A stretch of 64,000 nucleotides of DNA from an uncultured Christensenellaceae bacterium. Its GTDB lineage: Bacteria; Bacillota; Clostridia; Christensenellales; Borkfalkiaceae. Positions 1-9,098 of this stretch are shown in pieces. The notes under the pieces are model-generated. The model saw only the letters and a program-made list of their open reading frames with translations, was not told the origin of the DNA and searched no databases. The position numbers were made by a program, and so were the translations under genes. Location of the stretch: NCBI GenBank assembly GCA_910587005.1, contig CAJULB010000002.1, positions 186,001 through 250,000 of the forward strand, written 5' to 3'. The number at the start of each line of letters is the position of its first letter. The stretch's first letter is position 1.

Positions 1-2213
1 TAAATCATTGCGCCCGTTACATAGCTTGCCGCAAGCCAGAACAACAGAGTCCATTTGAATTTGCCTTTGGGAAGCTCTGCCTTTGCCGTTGCGCAAGCCG
101 CAAAACAGGGGATAGTAGTCATATTGAAGGCTATGAACGCAATCAGCCCCGCGATGAATTGCCCTTGGGATATGCCCGTGTCAGCCGTGATTGCGGCAAT
201 AAGCCCGCTTAACTCTTCGATACCGTCCTCGGTTCCCGCACCCGCGTACGCGCCTATGCAAAGCGCAAGCGTGGTGAACGTTGCGATTACGTTTTCCTTT
301 GCGACAAGTCCCGTTATCGCCGCAACCGCGAACACCCAGCCGAACTGACCGAGCTGCGCGCCGAAGCCGAGCGGCGTGAATATCGGTTGCAGGAACATAC
401 CTATCGACGCGAGAATGGAGTTGTTCATTTCACCGTCGGGCAGGTACCCCCACTTAAAGCTTAAATGCGAGAACAGCCAGATTATTACCGTTGAAGCGAA
501 GATAATAGTGAACGCTTTTTTGACGAAATGCTTGGTTTTATCCCACAGGTGAAGCATCAGATTTTTGAATTTGGGCATGTGATATGCGGGAAGCTCCATT
601 ATAAACGGGGGCGTTTCGCCTTTAAGCGAGGTGTTGCGCATAAGCAGTACGCACACTATCGCCGCAACTACGCCGAGTATGTACATTCCGTATGTGATAA
701 GGTCGGAATTGCCTACCCCGAACGCCGTAACTATACCGCCCGCAACCGCGGTTAAAATGGGAAGCTTTGCCCCGCACGAGAAGAAGGGAATTACCCTTAT
801 GGTTGCAGTCCTTTCCTTTTCGTCGGAAAGCGTTCTTGTATTGACCGCCGCGGGAACCGAACAGCCGAAGCCCATAATCATAGGCATAAACGCTCTGCCC
901 GAAAGCCCGAAGCGGCGGAAAATTCTGTCCAAAACAAATGCGATACGCGCCATATATCCGCTGTCTTCCAGCAGAGAGAAGAACAAAAACAGCGTTAAAA
1001 TCTGGGGAAGGAATCCGAGCACGGCGAAAATTCCGCCGAGTATTCCGTCGCCTATAAGCCCCGTTGCCCATTCCGCCGCGCCCGCGTTTTCCATAAGCGT
1101 TACAATTCCGCTTGAAATGTGGTCGAGGAACAGATTTAAGAAGTTTGTGAGTATGACGCCGGGGGAGAATACCGCGCCGTCGTAGAAAATTGCTAAAATT
1201 TCCACGCCGAAGTTGTTATATTCCACGCCTCCGTCCGCTTCCGACGCAAGCCCTAAATCGACAAGCGAGGGCATCCAGCCCTGACTTTCTGTGAAGCCGT
1301 TCAGAAAGAACAGATTCTCCGAAAAAGTGAGGTGAAAAATGAAGAAAAGCACTGCAAGGAAAATGGGAATAGCCCAAATGCGGTGGGTTAAAACGCGGTC
1401 GATTTTGTCCGACTTTGTAAGTCCTTCGCGCTTTGCCCTGACCTTTGCGCCCGCAAGATTGCCCGAGATAAATTTGTATCTTTCGTCCGCGATAACCGCC
1501 TCTAAATCCTCGCCGGCGGCGGCCTCGTCCAAAACGGCTTTCGCGCCCTTGCGTTCAAGCTCGATTTCGTCGTTTTCCAAAAGCTTCAACGCGTGGAACA
1601 GCGGTGAAGAAACCCCCTCGTTTTCGTAATACGCGCAAGCGGTTTCAAGCTGTTTTTCAAGCGCGCCCTTTAAAACGGTTGAGCCCTTCCTCTGCGCGGG
1701 CATTGCAACGGCGCGTTCCATAAGCTGTTTTATACCCATGCCTTTAAGCGCGGAAATTTCCACAACGGGCACGCCCAGCGCCCTTTCAAGCGTTTGGGCA
1801 TTGATTTTGTCGCCCGATTTTTCGACTTCGTCCATCATATTAAGGGCGATAATCACGGGAACGTCCGTTTCCAGAAGCTGGGTTGTTAAATACAGGTTGC
1901 GCTCTAAGTTGGTTGCGTCAACAATATTTATTATGCCGTCGGGGCGGTCTTCCAAAATGAAGTTTCTTGAAATAACTTCTTCGGGAGTGTACGGCGAAAG
2001 CGAATATATACCGGGGAGGTCCACTATATTTATATCGTTTTCCGAGCCGTTTTTTGCGCCTTTTTTGGTTTTATTTTCGAATTTGTAAACGCCCTCGCGT
2101 TTATCCACGGTGACGCCCGGCCAGTTGCCGACGTGCGCCGTTGCGCCCGTAAGCGCGTTGAAAAGCGTGGTTTTTCCGCAGTTGGGATTGCCCGCCAAAG
2201 CAAAAGTTTTCAC
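1..2213 (-). CDS. feoB: Ferrous iron transport protein B (FeoB), C-terminus beyond the window
   Basis: FeoB is a membrane Fe(II) permease with an N-terminal GTPase domain. About 737 codons are visible; the end lies beyond the left edge. Reading the minus strand from a GTG at 2213 gives the G1 loop GNPNCGKTT (about residues 8-16), an effector region containing NWPGVTV, the G3 motif DLPG and a G4-like NMMD, then a helical linker and a long polytopic segment with the family's GFGCSVPA and FFSCGAKLP gate motifs. The GTG start is chosen because GGAGG lies at about 2222-2227 and because GTG overlaps the stop of the upstream feoA by four bases (GTGA), a translational-coupling arrangement. No frameshift was seen when the frame was read through. 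It is the third gene of feoA-feoA-feoB. Identification is very secure. Confidence 0.96.
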   Translation of the reverse strand, partial: MKTFALAGNPNCGKTTLFNALTGATAHVGNWPGVTVDKREGVYKFENKTKKGAKNGSENDINIVDLPGIYSLSPYTPEEVISRNFILEDRPDGIINIVDATNLERNLYLTTQLLETDVPVIIALNMMDEVEKSGDKINAQTLERALGVPVVEISALKGMGIKQLMERAVAMPAQRKGSTVLKGALEKQLETACAYYENEGVSSPLFHALKLLENDEIELERKGAKAVLDEAAAGEDLEAVIADERYKFISGNLAGAKVRAKREGLTKSDKIDRVLTHRIWAIPIFLAVLFFIFHLTFSENLFFLNGFTESQGWMPSLVDLGLASEADGGVEYNNFGVEILAIFYDGAVFSPGVILTNFLNLFLDHISSGIVTLMENAGAAEWATGLIGDGILGGIFAVLGFLPQILTLFLFFSLLEDSGYMARIAFVLDRIFRRFGLSGRAFMPMIMGFGCSVPAAVNTRTLSDEKERTATIRVIPFFSCGAKLPILTAVAGGIVTAFGVGNSDLITYGMYILGVVAAIVCVLLMRNTSLKGETPPFIMELPAYHMPKFKNLMLHLWDKTKHFVKKAFTIIFASTVIIWLFSHLSFKWGYLPDGEMNNSILASIGMFLQPIFTPLGFGAQLGQFGWVFAVAAITGLVAKENVIATFTTLALCIGAYAGAGTEDGIEELSGLIAAITADTGISQGQFIAGLIAFIAFNMTTIPCFAACATAKAELPKGKFKWTLLFWLAASYVTGAMI

Positions 2214-2455
2214 TGTTTTTTACCTCCGCTCAATTCCACCTCTACGCACGCCGCCTCCGTCTTCCTCAACGTAAGCTCGTACCCGCGCAGGGTTATTTCG
2301 ATAGGGTCGCCGAGGGGCGCTTTTTTGCGCATTGTAAGCTCGGCGCCGGGGGTTACGCCCATATCGAACAGCCTGCGGCGGAGCTTGCCCTCGCCCGTGA
2401 CCTTTACTATTTTACCGCTTTCGCCGACGGTAAAATCGCTCAACAATTTGTTCAT
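2210..2455 (-). CDS. feoA: FeoA-family protein (second copy, next to feoB)
   Basis: A small SH3-like cytosolic protein of 81 aa that in known systems is needed for FeoB activity and is thought to modulate the transporter. The sequence has the family layout: a short N-terminal strand with G-E-S-G-K, then the LRRRLFDMGVTPG motif, and a C-terminal beta-rich part with GDPIEITLRGYELTLRK. Its stop codon overlaps the feoB GTG start, so the two are almost certainly co-translated. It differs clearly from the first FeoA (2537-2749), so this is not a recent duplication. An 81-bp gap upstream holds a copy of the putative operator at 2492-2510 and a possible internal promoter with a TATAGT-like -10. Confidence 0.93.
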   Translation of the reverse strand: MNKLLSDFTVGESGKIVKVTGEGKLRRRLFDMGVTPGAELTMRKKAPLGDPIEITLRGYELTLRKTEAACVEVELSGGKKQ

Positions 2456-2491
2456 AATTAAACACCTTTTAAAAACTATATTATTTTTATT

Positions 2492-2510
2492 AAAACTTAA
2501 CCATAGTTTA
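2492..2510 (-). promoter_or_regulatory. Candidate metalloregulator operator 3 (between the two feoA genes)
   Basis: AAAACTTAACCATAGTTTA matches operator 1 at most positions and has clean 5-bp half-sites AAACT and AGTTT. It lies in the 81-bp gap before the second feoA and overlaps a possible internal promoter. Confidence 0.55.
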
Positions 2511-2536
2511 TTTTTTAAGTAAAAATTTAAGCAGCT

Positions 2537-2749
2537 TTACGCCACCAAGATTTTACCCGCCAGCGTTCTGTCAAGGCAAAGCCTGCCTTCCTTTACGACG
2601 ACGATTACGTTGCCGCCCGCCGACGAGATAAGCGTTATCGTTCCGCCCTCGGTTATTCCGAGTTCGCGCAAGTGCTTTTTAACCTTTTCGTCTGCGCCGA
2701 CCTTTCTTATTTCAAGCTCGCGTCCCTGCGGGGCAATAGCAATAGGCAT
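2537..2749 (-). CDS. feoA: FeoA-family protein (first copy)
   Basis: A 70-aa FeoA-domain protein at the head of the iron-uptake operon. Visible family features are VKKHLRELGITEGGTITL (the L-x-x-LG-I-x-x-G motif) and a terminal strand region with EGRLCLDRTLAGKI. It follows a well-formed promoter at 2806-2834 with candidate operators on both sides. Two separate FeoA proteins next to one FeoB is a common Clostridia arrangement; the two may act as a pair on FeoB, but that is inference. Confidence 0.92.
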   Translation of the reverse strand: MPIAIAPQGRELEIRKVGADEKVKKHLRELGITEGGTITLISSAGGNVIVVVKEGRLCLDRTLAGKILVA

Positions 2750-2774
2750 TTTGAAAACCTCCGTCTAAGCCGAT

Positions 2775-2793
2775 AAAACTTAACCAAAGCTTA
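2775..2793 (-). promoter_or_regulatory. Candidate metalloregulator operator 1 (downstream of feo promoter)
   Basis: AAAACTTAACCAAAGCTTA lies just downstream of the expected transcription start. It shares the core AAAACTTAAC with the sites at 2492-2510 and 2844-2860, and it is a partial inverted repeat (AAACT ... AGCTT). Fe(II)-responsive DtxR- or Fur-family repressors are the usual regulators of feo, but the family cannot be told from the site alone. Confidence 0.55.
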
Positions 2794-2805
2794 TTTTACG
2801 ATACC

Positions 2806-2834
2806 ATTATAGTTGCAGTTTATTCGGTTGTCAA
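2806..2834 (-). promoter_or_regulatory. Sigma-70 promoter of the feo operon
   Basis: On the minus strand TTGACA (2829-2834) is followed after exactly 17 bp by TATAAT (2806-2811). Both are consensus hexamers. Transcription should start near 2799, giving a leader of about 50 nt before the first feoA. Confidence 0.88.
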
Positions 2835-2843
2835 CCAAATAAT

Positions 2844-2860
2844 AACCAAAGTTAAGTTTT
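2844..2860 (-). promoter_or_regulatory. Candidate metalloregulator operator 2 (upstream of feo -35)
   Basis: AACCAAAGTTAAGTTTT, read on the minus strand as AAAACTTAACTTTGGTT, sits about 10 bp upstream of the -35 hexamer. It carries the same AAAACTTAAC core as operator 1 but in the opposite orientation. Confidence 0.5.
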
Positions 2861-3142
2861 TTTGTGAAATTTTTTTCATTTTTTTGACGCATAACGGCGC
2901 AAAGGGCGTATTAAGGCGTTTAACACACTTAAAATATTGAATATTTGCATAAAAACTGCATTTATATGGTTATAAATTATTTTTTTATGCTTTGCACTGC
3001 ATAACTTATATTAATTTGCTTGCAATGGGCGGTGAAATGTGGTACTATAATCGGTGTAACTATATATTATATAGAAAAACAGTCTGCGCCGAAACGCGGC
3101 GCACAGCCAAAAACATTAAGAAATTGACATTCAGGAGAACTT
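2861..3142. other. AT-rich intergenic region between feo and the TlpA lipoprotein gene
   Basis: This stretch separates two divergent genes. On the plus strand TATAAT at 3046-3051 is the best -10 for the downstream gene, but no -35 at 16-18 bp is convincing. The ribosome binding site CAGGAG is at about 3132-3137. No RNA gene or small ORF is supported. Confidence 0.5.
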
Positions 3143-6037
3143 ATGAGTAAATTGAGAAAACTGCTTATTTGTTTACTTTCCGCAGTAATGGCGGCATCGG
3201 TCGCGGTTTTAGTTACCGCATGCGCGCAAAAAGCATATCTTGACTTCATTAACCCCCAAAACCCTTCAACAGGCAACGAGGACTTTGCCGGCACGTACAA
3301 AGTTGAAGTAAAATCAATGGGCGGTTTAAGCATAAACGGAGTAAAGGTTTCCGCCGTGCTTAACGGCAAAACCGTTGCGGAAGGAATTTCCTTAAACGGC
3401 GCGATTGAATTTGACCTTGACGCAGCGGAATACACACTTGTAGTGGACGAAAGCTCTTTGCCGAGCGGTTATTTCGTTCCCGAAGGAAGCGAGTTCAAGA
3501 CTACCGCAAACAAGGCGGAAGCTAAGGTAACGCTTTCCTCCAGCATTATACCCACTACGGCGGTTTCGGGCACGTCCTACGCTTTGGGCGATATAATGTA
3601 CGATTTTTCGTTTACGGACGCAACCGACGGAATTAAGTACACTCTTTCGGAAATTCATTCCAAATATAAAGCAGTGCTTATCAACTTCTGGTACACGACC
3701 TGCGGTCCCTGCCGTTCGGAATTCCGCCCCATGCAGGAAGCTTACGAGGGCTATAAAAACGATATTGCAATCATAGCGCTTGCGGACAGCAGTAAAAACG
3801 ATTCCAAAGACGTTGCTGAGTTCCGCAAGGAATTCGGGCTGACCTTTTATATGGCGCCGGACCAAGCGGGTTTGCACAGCCTGTTCGGCGTAATGTCGTG
3901 GCCCACCAGCGTTATAGTTGACAGATACGGCGCGATAGCGTACCACGACAACAGCGGCGCGATTACCAACCCCACCACGTGGAGCGCGATGTTCGCAAAA
4001 TACGTTTCCGACGATTATTCCCAGAACAATCCCGACGGCGATAACTCCGGCGATAACGATAAGCTTGAATGGGTTAAGCCCGACGCAGGACTTAAAATGC
4101 CCTCCTCGGAGGAAATTTCTTCCGCAATAGTCGGCAAGGGAAGCAGTAAAATAAGCAACTTCCGTATGGGCGAAACAGAGGACGCGCAGATATATTCGTG
4201 GCCGTGGCTTTTGAAACGCGACGACAACGAAGGCGTAAATTATTTTGCGGCGGCAAACACGGGCGCAGGATATTCGTTTGCTACATTCTACGTTGACTTC
4301 GCGCTTGAAAGCGGAGATATTATAGCTTACGATTACAAAATCAACACGGAAGCGGACTGCGACATTCTGCACGTTATGCTTGTAGACCTTAAAAACACGG
4401 CGAACAGCTCGCGTTTGACCTATTACAGCGGTGACAGCAAGGGTTGGAAAGCGGAGAACGCTATTTACACCGCCAACCGCTCGATAAACGTGACGCTGGG
4501 TTTCCTTTATAATAAAGACCCGCTTAAAGACGCTGCCGAGGGCGAGGAAATTGCCGCAATCAAAAATCTGCGCGTTATAAACGCAAGCGAGATTGAAGAA
4601 CCGACCGATTCCGCAACGGCGGCGGCGTTCGGAAAAATCGTCGGCGGAAAATACGAAAGCTATGAAACCGTAAAGCTGAACCCTGCGGACGGGTACTATC
4701 ACCTTTACGACAAACAAACAAATAAATACGGCGCGCTTCTGCTTGCGGATATTCTTGAAAACACCGCATGGTCGGCGAATATAGTGGGCGAAAACTCGTT
4801 TACCACTCCCACCAGCACTACGGCGAAAACGTCGCTGTACCTTATAAGCTACTGGCAGATGTCCAACTACGCCACCGCGCAGAAGGACGGTGCGCTTGTG
4901 TTCTCTTTCGACAACACCAAAGACAAACACATTTCAAACACGCTTATAAACAATTATTACTGGCAGAATTTCTCCGATAACAACTACGTTCCCGTAACCG
5001 AGGAGCTGAAAGAAGTGCTTGTAACCTTTACAAAAGCTTACTGCGTGAACAACGGCAAGGGGTATTACGACGAACAGTGGCTTGAACTGTGCTACTACTT
5101 TATGCACTACGGCGAACTTCACCCCACGGGCGACAACTGCTTTGTGGATACCGACCCCACCTCGGGTTTAGGCAAACACAACGCGCTGCCCACGCTTGAA
5201 TCAACCGCTGAAAAACGCGTTGCAAACCACGTTAACGTTACCAAAATAATAACGATTGACGGAGGCGGCGGATTATTCTATAAATTCAAGCCTTCCAGAA
5301 GCGGAGTTTACCACATTACCACCACCGTCGAAGAAAGCACAATCGACCCGTTAATTATGGTGCGTACGCTGGAAGATACCGTTGACGACGAGTTTATTGC
5401 GGAATTCGACGATAATATGAGCCCCGATAAATTTGTTGCGCGCGACGGTTACTATTACATTACCGACGTAAACGGCTACGTTTATCTTGACGCAAGCACA
5501 ACTTATTATCTGCAATGCCGTTTCAACCAACAGCAGGAAATAGGCGAATACGATTTCTATATCGAGTACTTAGCGGAAGAATACGATTACCTCAGATTCT
5601 GCACCACGGACGACGGAGCCTGGTCGTACAACTCCAAACTGACCTATTATCTTGCAATAGACTGCGCGCTCGGCTCCGACAGAAAGTATTACGCGCTGAA
5701 CAGCGACGGTACGCTCGGTTCGCTTATCTATATAGACTTCGTTCACCCGCAGTATTACGACAATAACAACAATACCCTTTGGGAAATGGTTGAAGCGGGG
5801 CTGTTCGACTTCACTAAAACGGGCGGTGCAAACCTTACCCCGCTGATGACGCAATACTACCAGAAGTCGATTTACGGCAAGGGCGATACGGACGAACTTT
5901 ACGGTATGGCGGAAGCCGACTATAATCTTGTTGCATACATTGCGCAATACCTTTTAAGGGCGCACGGCGAGCCTATGGAAACCAAATACTGGATGGCGTT
6001 CGCGTGCTATTATGAGCACATCGGCCCCGAAGCTTAA
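3143..6037 (+). CDS. Surface lipoprotein with TlpA-type thioredoxin domain and large C-terminal region
   Basis: A 964-aa predicted lipoprotein. It has a signal peptide with lipobox VTAC (lipidated Cys27), a small beta-rich domain (about 50-135), then a TlpA/ResA-like thioredoxin fold (about 148-295) with the active-site motif FWYTTCGPC (CxxC at 187-190) and a cis-Pro region around SWPTSVIVD. A short Asp/Asn-rich linker follows. The remaining two thirds has no family I recognise. Part of it (about 515-680) resembles the neighbouring 807-aa lipoprotein: both contain GYYH followed by a helical stretch and a FVN/VNNGKGYY-type segment. The CxxC suggests thiol-disulfide exchange on the outer face of the membrane. 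A strong terminator follows at 6055. The fusion of a redox domain with a large surface region is unusual. The substrate is unknown. Confidence 0.85.
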   Translation: MSKLRKLLICLLSAVMAASVAVLVTACAQKAYLDFINPQNPSTGNEDFAGTYKVEVKSMGGLSINGVKVSAVLNGKTVAEGISLNGAIEFDLDAAEYTLVVDESSLPSGYFVPEGSEFKTTANKAEAKVTLSSSIIPTTAVSGTSYALGDIMYDFSFTDATDGIKYTLSEIHSKYKAVLINFWYTTCGPCRSEFRPMQEAYEGYKNDIAIIALADSSKNDSKDVAEFRKEFGLTFYMAPDQAGLHSLFGVMSWPTSVIVDRYGAIAYHDNSGAITNPTTWSAMFAKYVSDDYSQNNPDGDNSGDNDKLEWVKPDAGLKMPSSEEISSAIVGKGSSKISNFRMGETEDAQIYSWPWLLKRDDNEGVNYFAAANTGAGYSFATFYVDFALESGDIIAYDYKINTEADCDILHVMLVDLKNTANSSRLTYYSGDSKGWKAENAIYTANRSINVTLGFLYNKDPLKDAAEGEEIAAIKNLRVINASEIEEPTDSATAAAFGKIVGGKYESYETVKLNPADGYYHLYDKQTNKYGALLLADILENTAWSANIVGENSFTTPTSTTAKTSLYLISYWQMSNYATAQKDGALVFSFDNTKDKHISNTLINNYYWQNFSDNNYVPVTEELKEVLVTFTKAYCVNNGKGYYDEQWLELCYYFMHYGELHPTGDNCFVDTDPTSGLGKHNALPTLESTAEKRVANHVNVTKIITIDGGGGLFYKFKPSRSGVYHITTTVEESTIDPLIMVRTLEDTVDDEFIAEFDDNMSPDKFVARDGYYYITDVNGYVYLDASTTYYLQCRFNQQQEIGEYDFYIEYLAEEYDYLRFCTTDDGAWSYNSKLTYYLAIDCALGSDRKYYALNSDGTLGSLIYIDFVHPQYYDNNNNTLWEMVEAGLFDFTKTGGANLTPLMTQYYQKSIYGKGDTDELYGMAEADYNLVAYIAQYLLRAHGEPMETKYWMAFACYYEHIGPEA

Positions 6038-6054
6038 TTCAAAACATTATAAAC

Positions 6055-6094
6055 AAGGCGGGGTTGCCGATTTACGGCAACCCCGCCTTTAATA
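6055..6094 (+). terminator. Rho-independent terminator after the TlpA lipoprotein gene
   Basis: A perfect 15-bp stem (6055-6069 with 6075-6089) with a 5-nt loop, GC-rich and followed by a short T-run. Confidence 0.9.
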
Positions 6095-6174
6095 TTGAAA
6101 GTATTCAATTTTTTATACAATTATTTAATATTATTTACATTATTTATATAATAAGATTTTAATATACAAAACCG

Positions 6175-6203
6175 TTGCATATTTTCTTAATTTATTATAT
6201 AAT
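6175..6203 (+). promoter_or_regulatory. Promoter TTGCAT-17-TATAAT for the 6238 gene
   Basis: TTGCAT (6175-6180) and TATAAT (6198-6203) are separated by 17 bp, and the start codon is 34 bp downstream. The same layout and very similar spacer occur at 9203-9231. Confidence 0.8.
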
Positions 6204-6237
6204 ATCCGCAACACTAAAAAATTTAAGGAGTTTTATT

Positions 6238-6633
6238 ATGCAGAAAACATTAAAACGCATCACTGTTATTTTAGCAATTTTAACGGCTGTACTTTGCCTT
6301 GGAGTATTCGCCTCGGCTTGTCAGGGCGGTAAAAAGGATACTTACACCGTTACGGTAGTATACGCGGAAGACAACTCGCCCGTAGACGGTACGGCTTTGG
6401 AAATGAATATTCAGATTTGCAAAGCACTGCTTGACGGTACTAACAAAGGTTGCTTTGATGATAATTTTAAAGTAGGCGCAGACGGCAAGGCGGAAGTCAA
6501 ATTCCCTGAACTTAAAAAGAACCTGCAATATCATTTACAGGTAAACAACGTTCCCGAAGGCTACGAATATCACAAAGACGAAACGTTTATGACCGAACCG
6601 GGTACGCTTACTATTAAATTATATAAAGTATAA
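6238..6633 (+). CDS. Small surface lipoprotein with one Ig/transthyretin-like fold domain
   Basis: A 131-aa predicted lipoprotein. The start at 6238 is chosen over the upstream in-frame ATG at 6175 because AAGGAG (6225-6230) is correctly spaced and because 6175 lies inside the promoter. The lipobox FASAC places the lipidated Cys at residue 28. The mature part (about 95 aa) is all-beta in character, with TVTVVYAEDNSPVDG near its start and EVKFPEL later, the pattern of CnaB/carboxypeptidase-regulatory-like modules that display a substituted loop. The gene is followed after 13 nt by the 807-aa lipoprotein and is likely co-transcribed with it. No enzymatic motif is visible. Confidence 0.78.
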   Translation: MQKTLKRITVILAILTAVLCLGVFASACQGGKKDTYTVTVVYAEDNSPVDGTALEMNIQICKALLDGTNKGCFDDNFKVGADGKAEVKFPELKKNLQYHLQVNNVPEGYEYHKDETFMTEPGTLTIKLYKV

Positions 6634-6646
6634 TAAGGAGAATTAA

Positions 6647-9070
6647 ATGAAAGGCTTAAAAAAGAAAATACTTATTGCTTTGCTTGCGGCAACGTGCATT
6701 ACGGCAGGCGCAATAGGGCTTTCTGCTTGCGGCGGGAACAAAAACGCGAACGATTCTGCGCTGTATGCAATATATCTTGCCGAAACCGACAACGGCACAA
6801 CCCAAACTTACCAGCAATGGCTTGAAAGCAAGCTTTCCACCCCCTCCGACGGACAGACGCCGTACATAGGCGAAAACGGTAACTGGTGGATAGGCGCTAC
6901 CGACACCGGCGTTAAGGCGGGCGGTACCGACGGTTCAAACGGAACTGACGGACGCGGAATAGAGTCCGTTAAGACTATCGGCGGAGAATTTGTAGTATTT
7001 TACACCGACGGAACTTACGAGCTTATCGAAGAAGCCGACGACGTTCCCTTTAAAATGCTGAAAGTAAAGGCTTTGGACCAGGTTAACGCGCCCGTTGCAA
7101 AGGCGTATTTACAGTTATACAGTTACGACTCCGAAAATTACGTCAGCACGCCGATAGGAACTGCAGTTTCGAACTCGGACGGGTTTGCTAACTTTATTTA
7201 TATTCCCGAAGACGGAGTAACGTACAGAGTAGGGCTTGCCGACCACGGCAAAACCGAATACGACCCCGCTCTGCCCGAAGGTTACAACATTAAATTCCCC
7301 GTTGACGAAAAATTCGGCTGGACGCTTAAATATTTCACCGTTGAACCGAGCGACAACAAGGTGCAGACGCTGAACATTCCGTTCGAAGATACTTCACATT
7401 CGTTTACAGACGCTAATCTGCACAATAAAATAAAGAAAATACCCTATACCCGCACATACAGCGAAACCGCCGAAGGCAACGCTGTTGAAAGCAACGGCAC
7501 GGAAAACAACGCGTTTACGGTGGACGTTAAGGCGGGCTATCATACCTATATTTCATTCATTTCCTATGTAAACCCCGCAACGTCAAGCGATAAGGAAGAA
7601 ACGCAAAAACTGCTTGACAACGCAACAAAAGCGGCTACCGGCACTTATAAATTTTCTATTTTTGGCGGAAGCAACCCCGTTTTGTATTTTTACGAAGGCA
7701 ACTCTGGCAATATGCCCGCAGACGAGCGCGGTATTCCCCGTTTTATAATCAGTCATACGGGCGACGCTTCGGGCACAGGCGATGACGTTGCAACGGGAAC
7801 AAACTATATTACCGTTAACAATGATTCTACCGTTGTGCGCGGCGAAATATTCTTCGGACTGTATTCCGACAGCGACTGCACCGTTACGTTAACCGTTGAA
7901 AGAACGGGCGACGCGCAGGAAATCCCTTCCCCCAAGCTGGTTGCAATGCCCGCGCCGACAAATCTTACCAAATGGACGGAAAAATCCGCGGTAGAAACGC
8001 TTACTCTTATGCCTGTTTCGGGCACGTATACGGCGGTTAAGGGTTCGGACGGATATTACCACGTCAACAGCGAACACGGACCGATACTTGTGGCTATGCT
8101 TACAAAACCCGTTGCACGCTATTTGACGGAAATATCGTTACAGGAATATCCCACTTCCCCTAAGAACGAACGTCAAGAGACGGTTTTGCACTTCAACCCC
8201 ACCGATATTGACGAATACTTCAATCACGATAAGAGATATCCGCTTAAAAAATACGATTATAACGCTATTTTGACGGAATACTGCAAATTTGTGAACAGGG
8301 ACGGTGTTTACGGCGTTGACGACACCTTATACGCTTTGCTTACTAACCTTGCGTCTACCGGCACGGGTATAGATTATTCGAGCGCGGCGGCAGGCTGTCA
8401 GTGGCTGCTCCCCTGCTACTACTACTCGCCCGAGGGCGGACTTTCCGTGCCCGGTTCGGGTACCGAGGCAGACCCTTATCTTATCAGCACGGGCGAAAAC
8501 AAGATAGCTATGACGGGGCTTGAAGGCACGGCTCAGCTTAAACTGAACGTTCCCTCGGCGGGCGTGTATGTATTTGAAACCTCGGGCAATCTGTCGATAA
8601 CCGGCTATACCACCAGCGCCGACGGAAAGAAGCTGTATGTGCTTATTCCCGAAGCAGGCGACGTTACGCTTACCATTAGCGGTATTGCGGCAAGTTACAG
8701 ACTGACTATTTCCGAAGGTAAAAGCATTTCCGCATTTTTGGGCGGCGGTTCGGAAGGAGACGAGCCTTCAAAAGGCATTGACGCCGACACTGCGATAAGC
8801 GTTATAGGCACGGGCGTATGGAGCGTGCTTGACAATAAAGCGATAAACGACGGCGTTTATATCGACTTTGCATGCGATATGGGCGGTACGGGAAGATACG
8901 TGCTTACCGTTTACGGCGGAGGCACGCTGACCTACGGCTCGACCACGGCGACGTCGGTTACGATTAACGCAAAGTACGACTTAGGCGACGAGTTTGCTGA
9001 AACTTACGGCGTTTACATTAAGGCAAGCGAAACGGCAAACCTTATGCTTGTAATAACAAAACTACCGTAA
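6647..9070 (+). CDS. Large surface lipoprotein of unknown function (807 aa)
   Basis: Signal peptide and lipobox GLSAC (Cys28). Just after it comes an N-terminal segment with YQQWLESKL, then a Gly/Asp/Asn-rich stretch containing GENGNWWIGATDTG and GTDGSNGTDGRG, a pattern common in Clostridia surface lipoproteins and resembling short collagen-like or PL29-N-terminal segments. Several beta-rich modules follow, including a carboxypeptidase-regulatory-like domain at about 125-215. A region around 465-600 resembles part of the TlpA lipoprotein encoded upstream (GYYH, then a helical stretch and FVNRDGVYGVDD). The C-terminal 200 residues look like two beta-sandwich modules. There is no sortase signal. 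RBS AAGGAG is at about 6635-6640. It ends before a strong terminator at 9099. Probably a ligand-binding or adhesive surface protein. Confidence 0.8.
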   Translation: MKGLKKKILIALLAATCITAGAIGLSACGGNKNANDSALYAIYLAETDNGTTQTYQQWLESKLSTPSDGQTPYIGENGNWWIGATDTGVKAGGTDGSNGTDGRGIESVKTIGGEFVVFYTDGTYELIEEADDVPFKMLKVKALDQVNAPVAKAYLQLYSYDSENYVSTPIGTAVSNSDGFANFIYIPEDGVTYRVGLADHGKTEYDPALPEGYNIKFPVDEKFGWTLKYFTVEPSDNKVQTLNIPFEDTSHSFTDANLHNKIKKIPYTRTYSETAEGNAVESNGTENNAFTVDVKAGYHTYISFISYVNPATSSDKEETQKLLDNATKAATGTYKFSIFGGSNPVLYFYEGNSGNMPADERGIPRFIISHTGDASGTGDDVATGTNYITVNNDSTVVRGEIFFGLYSDSDCTVTLTVERTGDAQEIPSPKLVAMPAPTNLTKWTEKSAVETLTLMPVSGTYTAVKGSDGYYHVNSEHGPILVAMLTKPVARYLTEISLQEYPTSPKNERQETVLHFNPTDIDEYFNHDKRYPLKKYDYNAILTEYCKFVNRDGVYGVDDTLYALLTNLASTGTGIDYSSAAAGCQWLLPCYYYSPEGGLSVPGSGTEADPYLISTGENKIAMTGLEGTAQLKLNVPSAGVYVFETSGNLSITGYTTSADGKKLYVLIPEAGDVTLTISGIAASYRLTISEGKSISAFLGGGSEGDEPSKGIDADTAISVIGTGVWSVLDNKAINDGVYIDFACDMGGTGRYVLTVYGGGTLTYGSTTATSVTINAKYDLGDEFAETYGVYIKASETANLMLVITKLP

Positions 9071-9098
9071 AATTACGGCAAAATCACTGCAACACAGT

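Noticed and set aside
3392..4930. 512-codon open frame antisense to the TlpA lipoprotein gene
   Set aside because: No ribosome binding site, low-complexity Arg/Val/Phe-rich product, and exact overlap with a gene with signal peptide and CxxC. It is a shadow of codon bias, as are similar long frames at 23450-24424, 28268-29281, 34771-35661 and 36331-37275.
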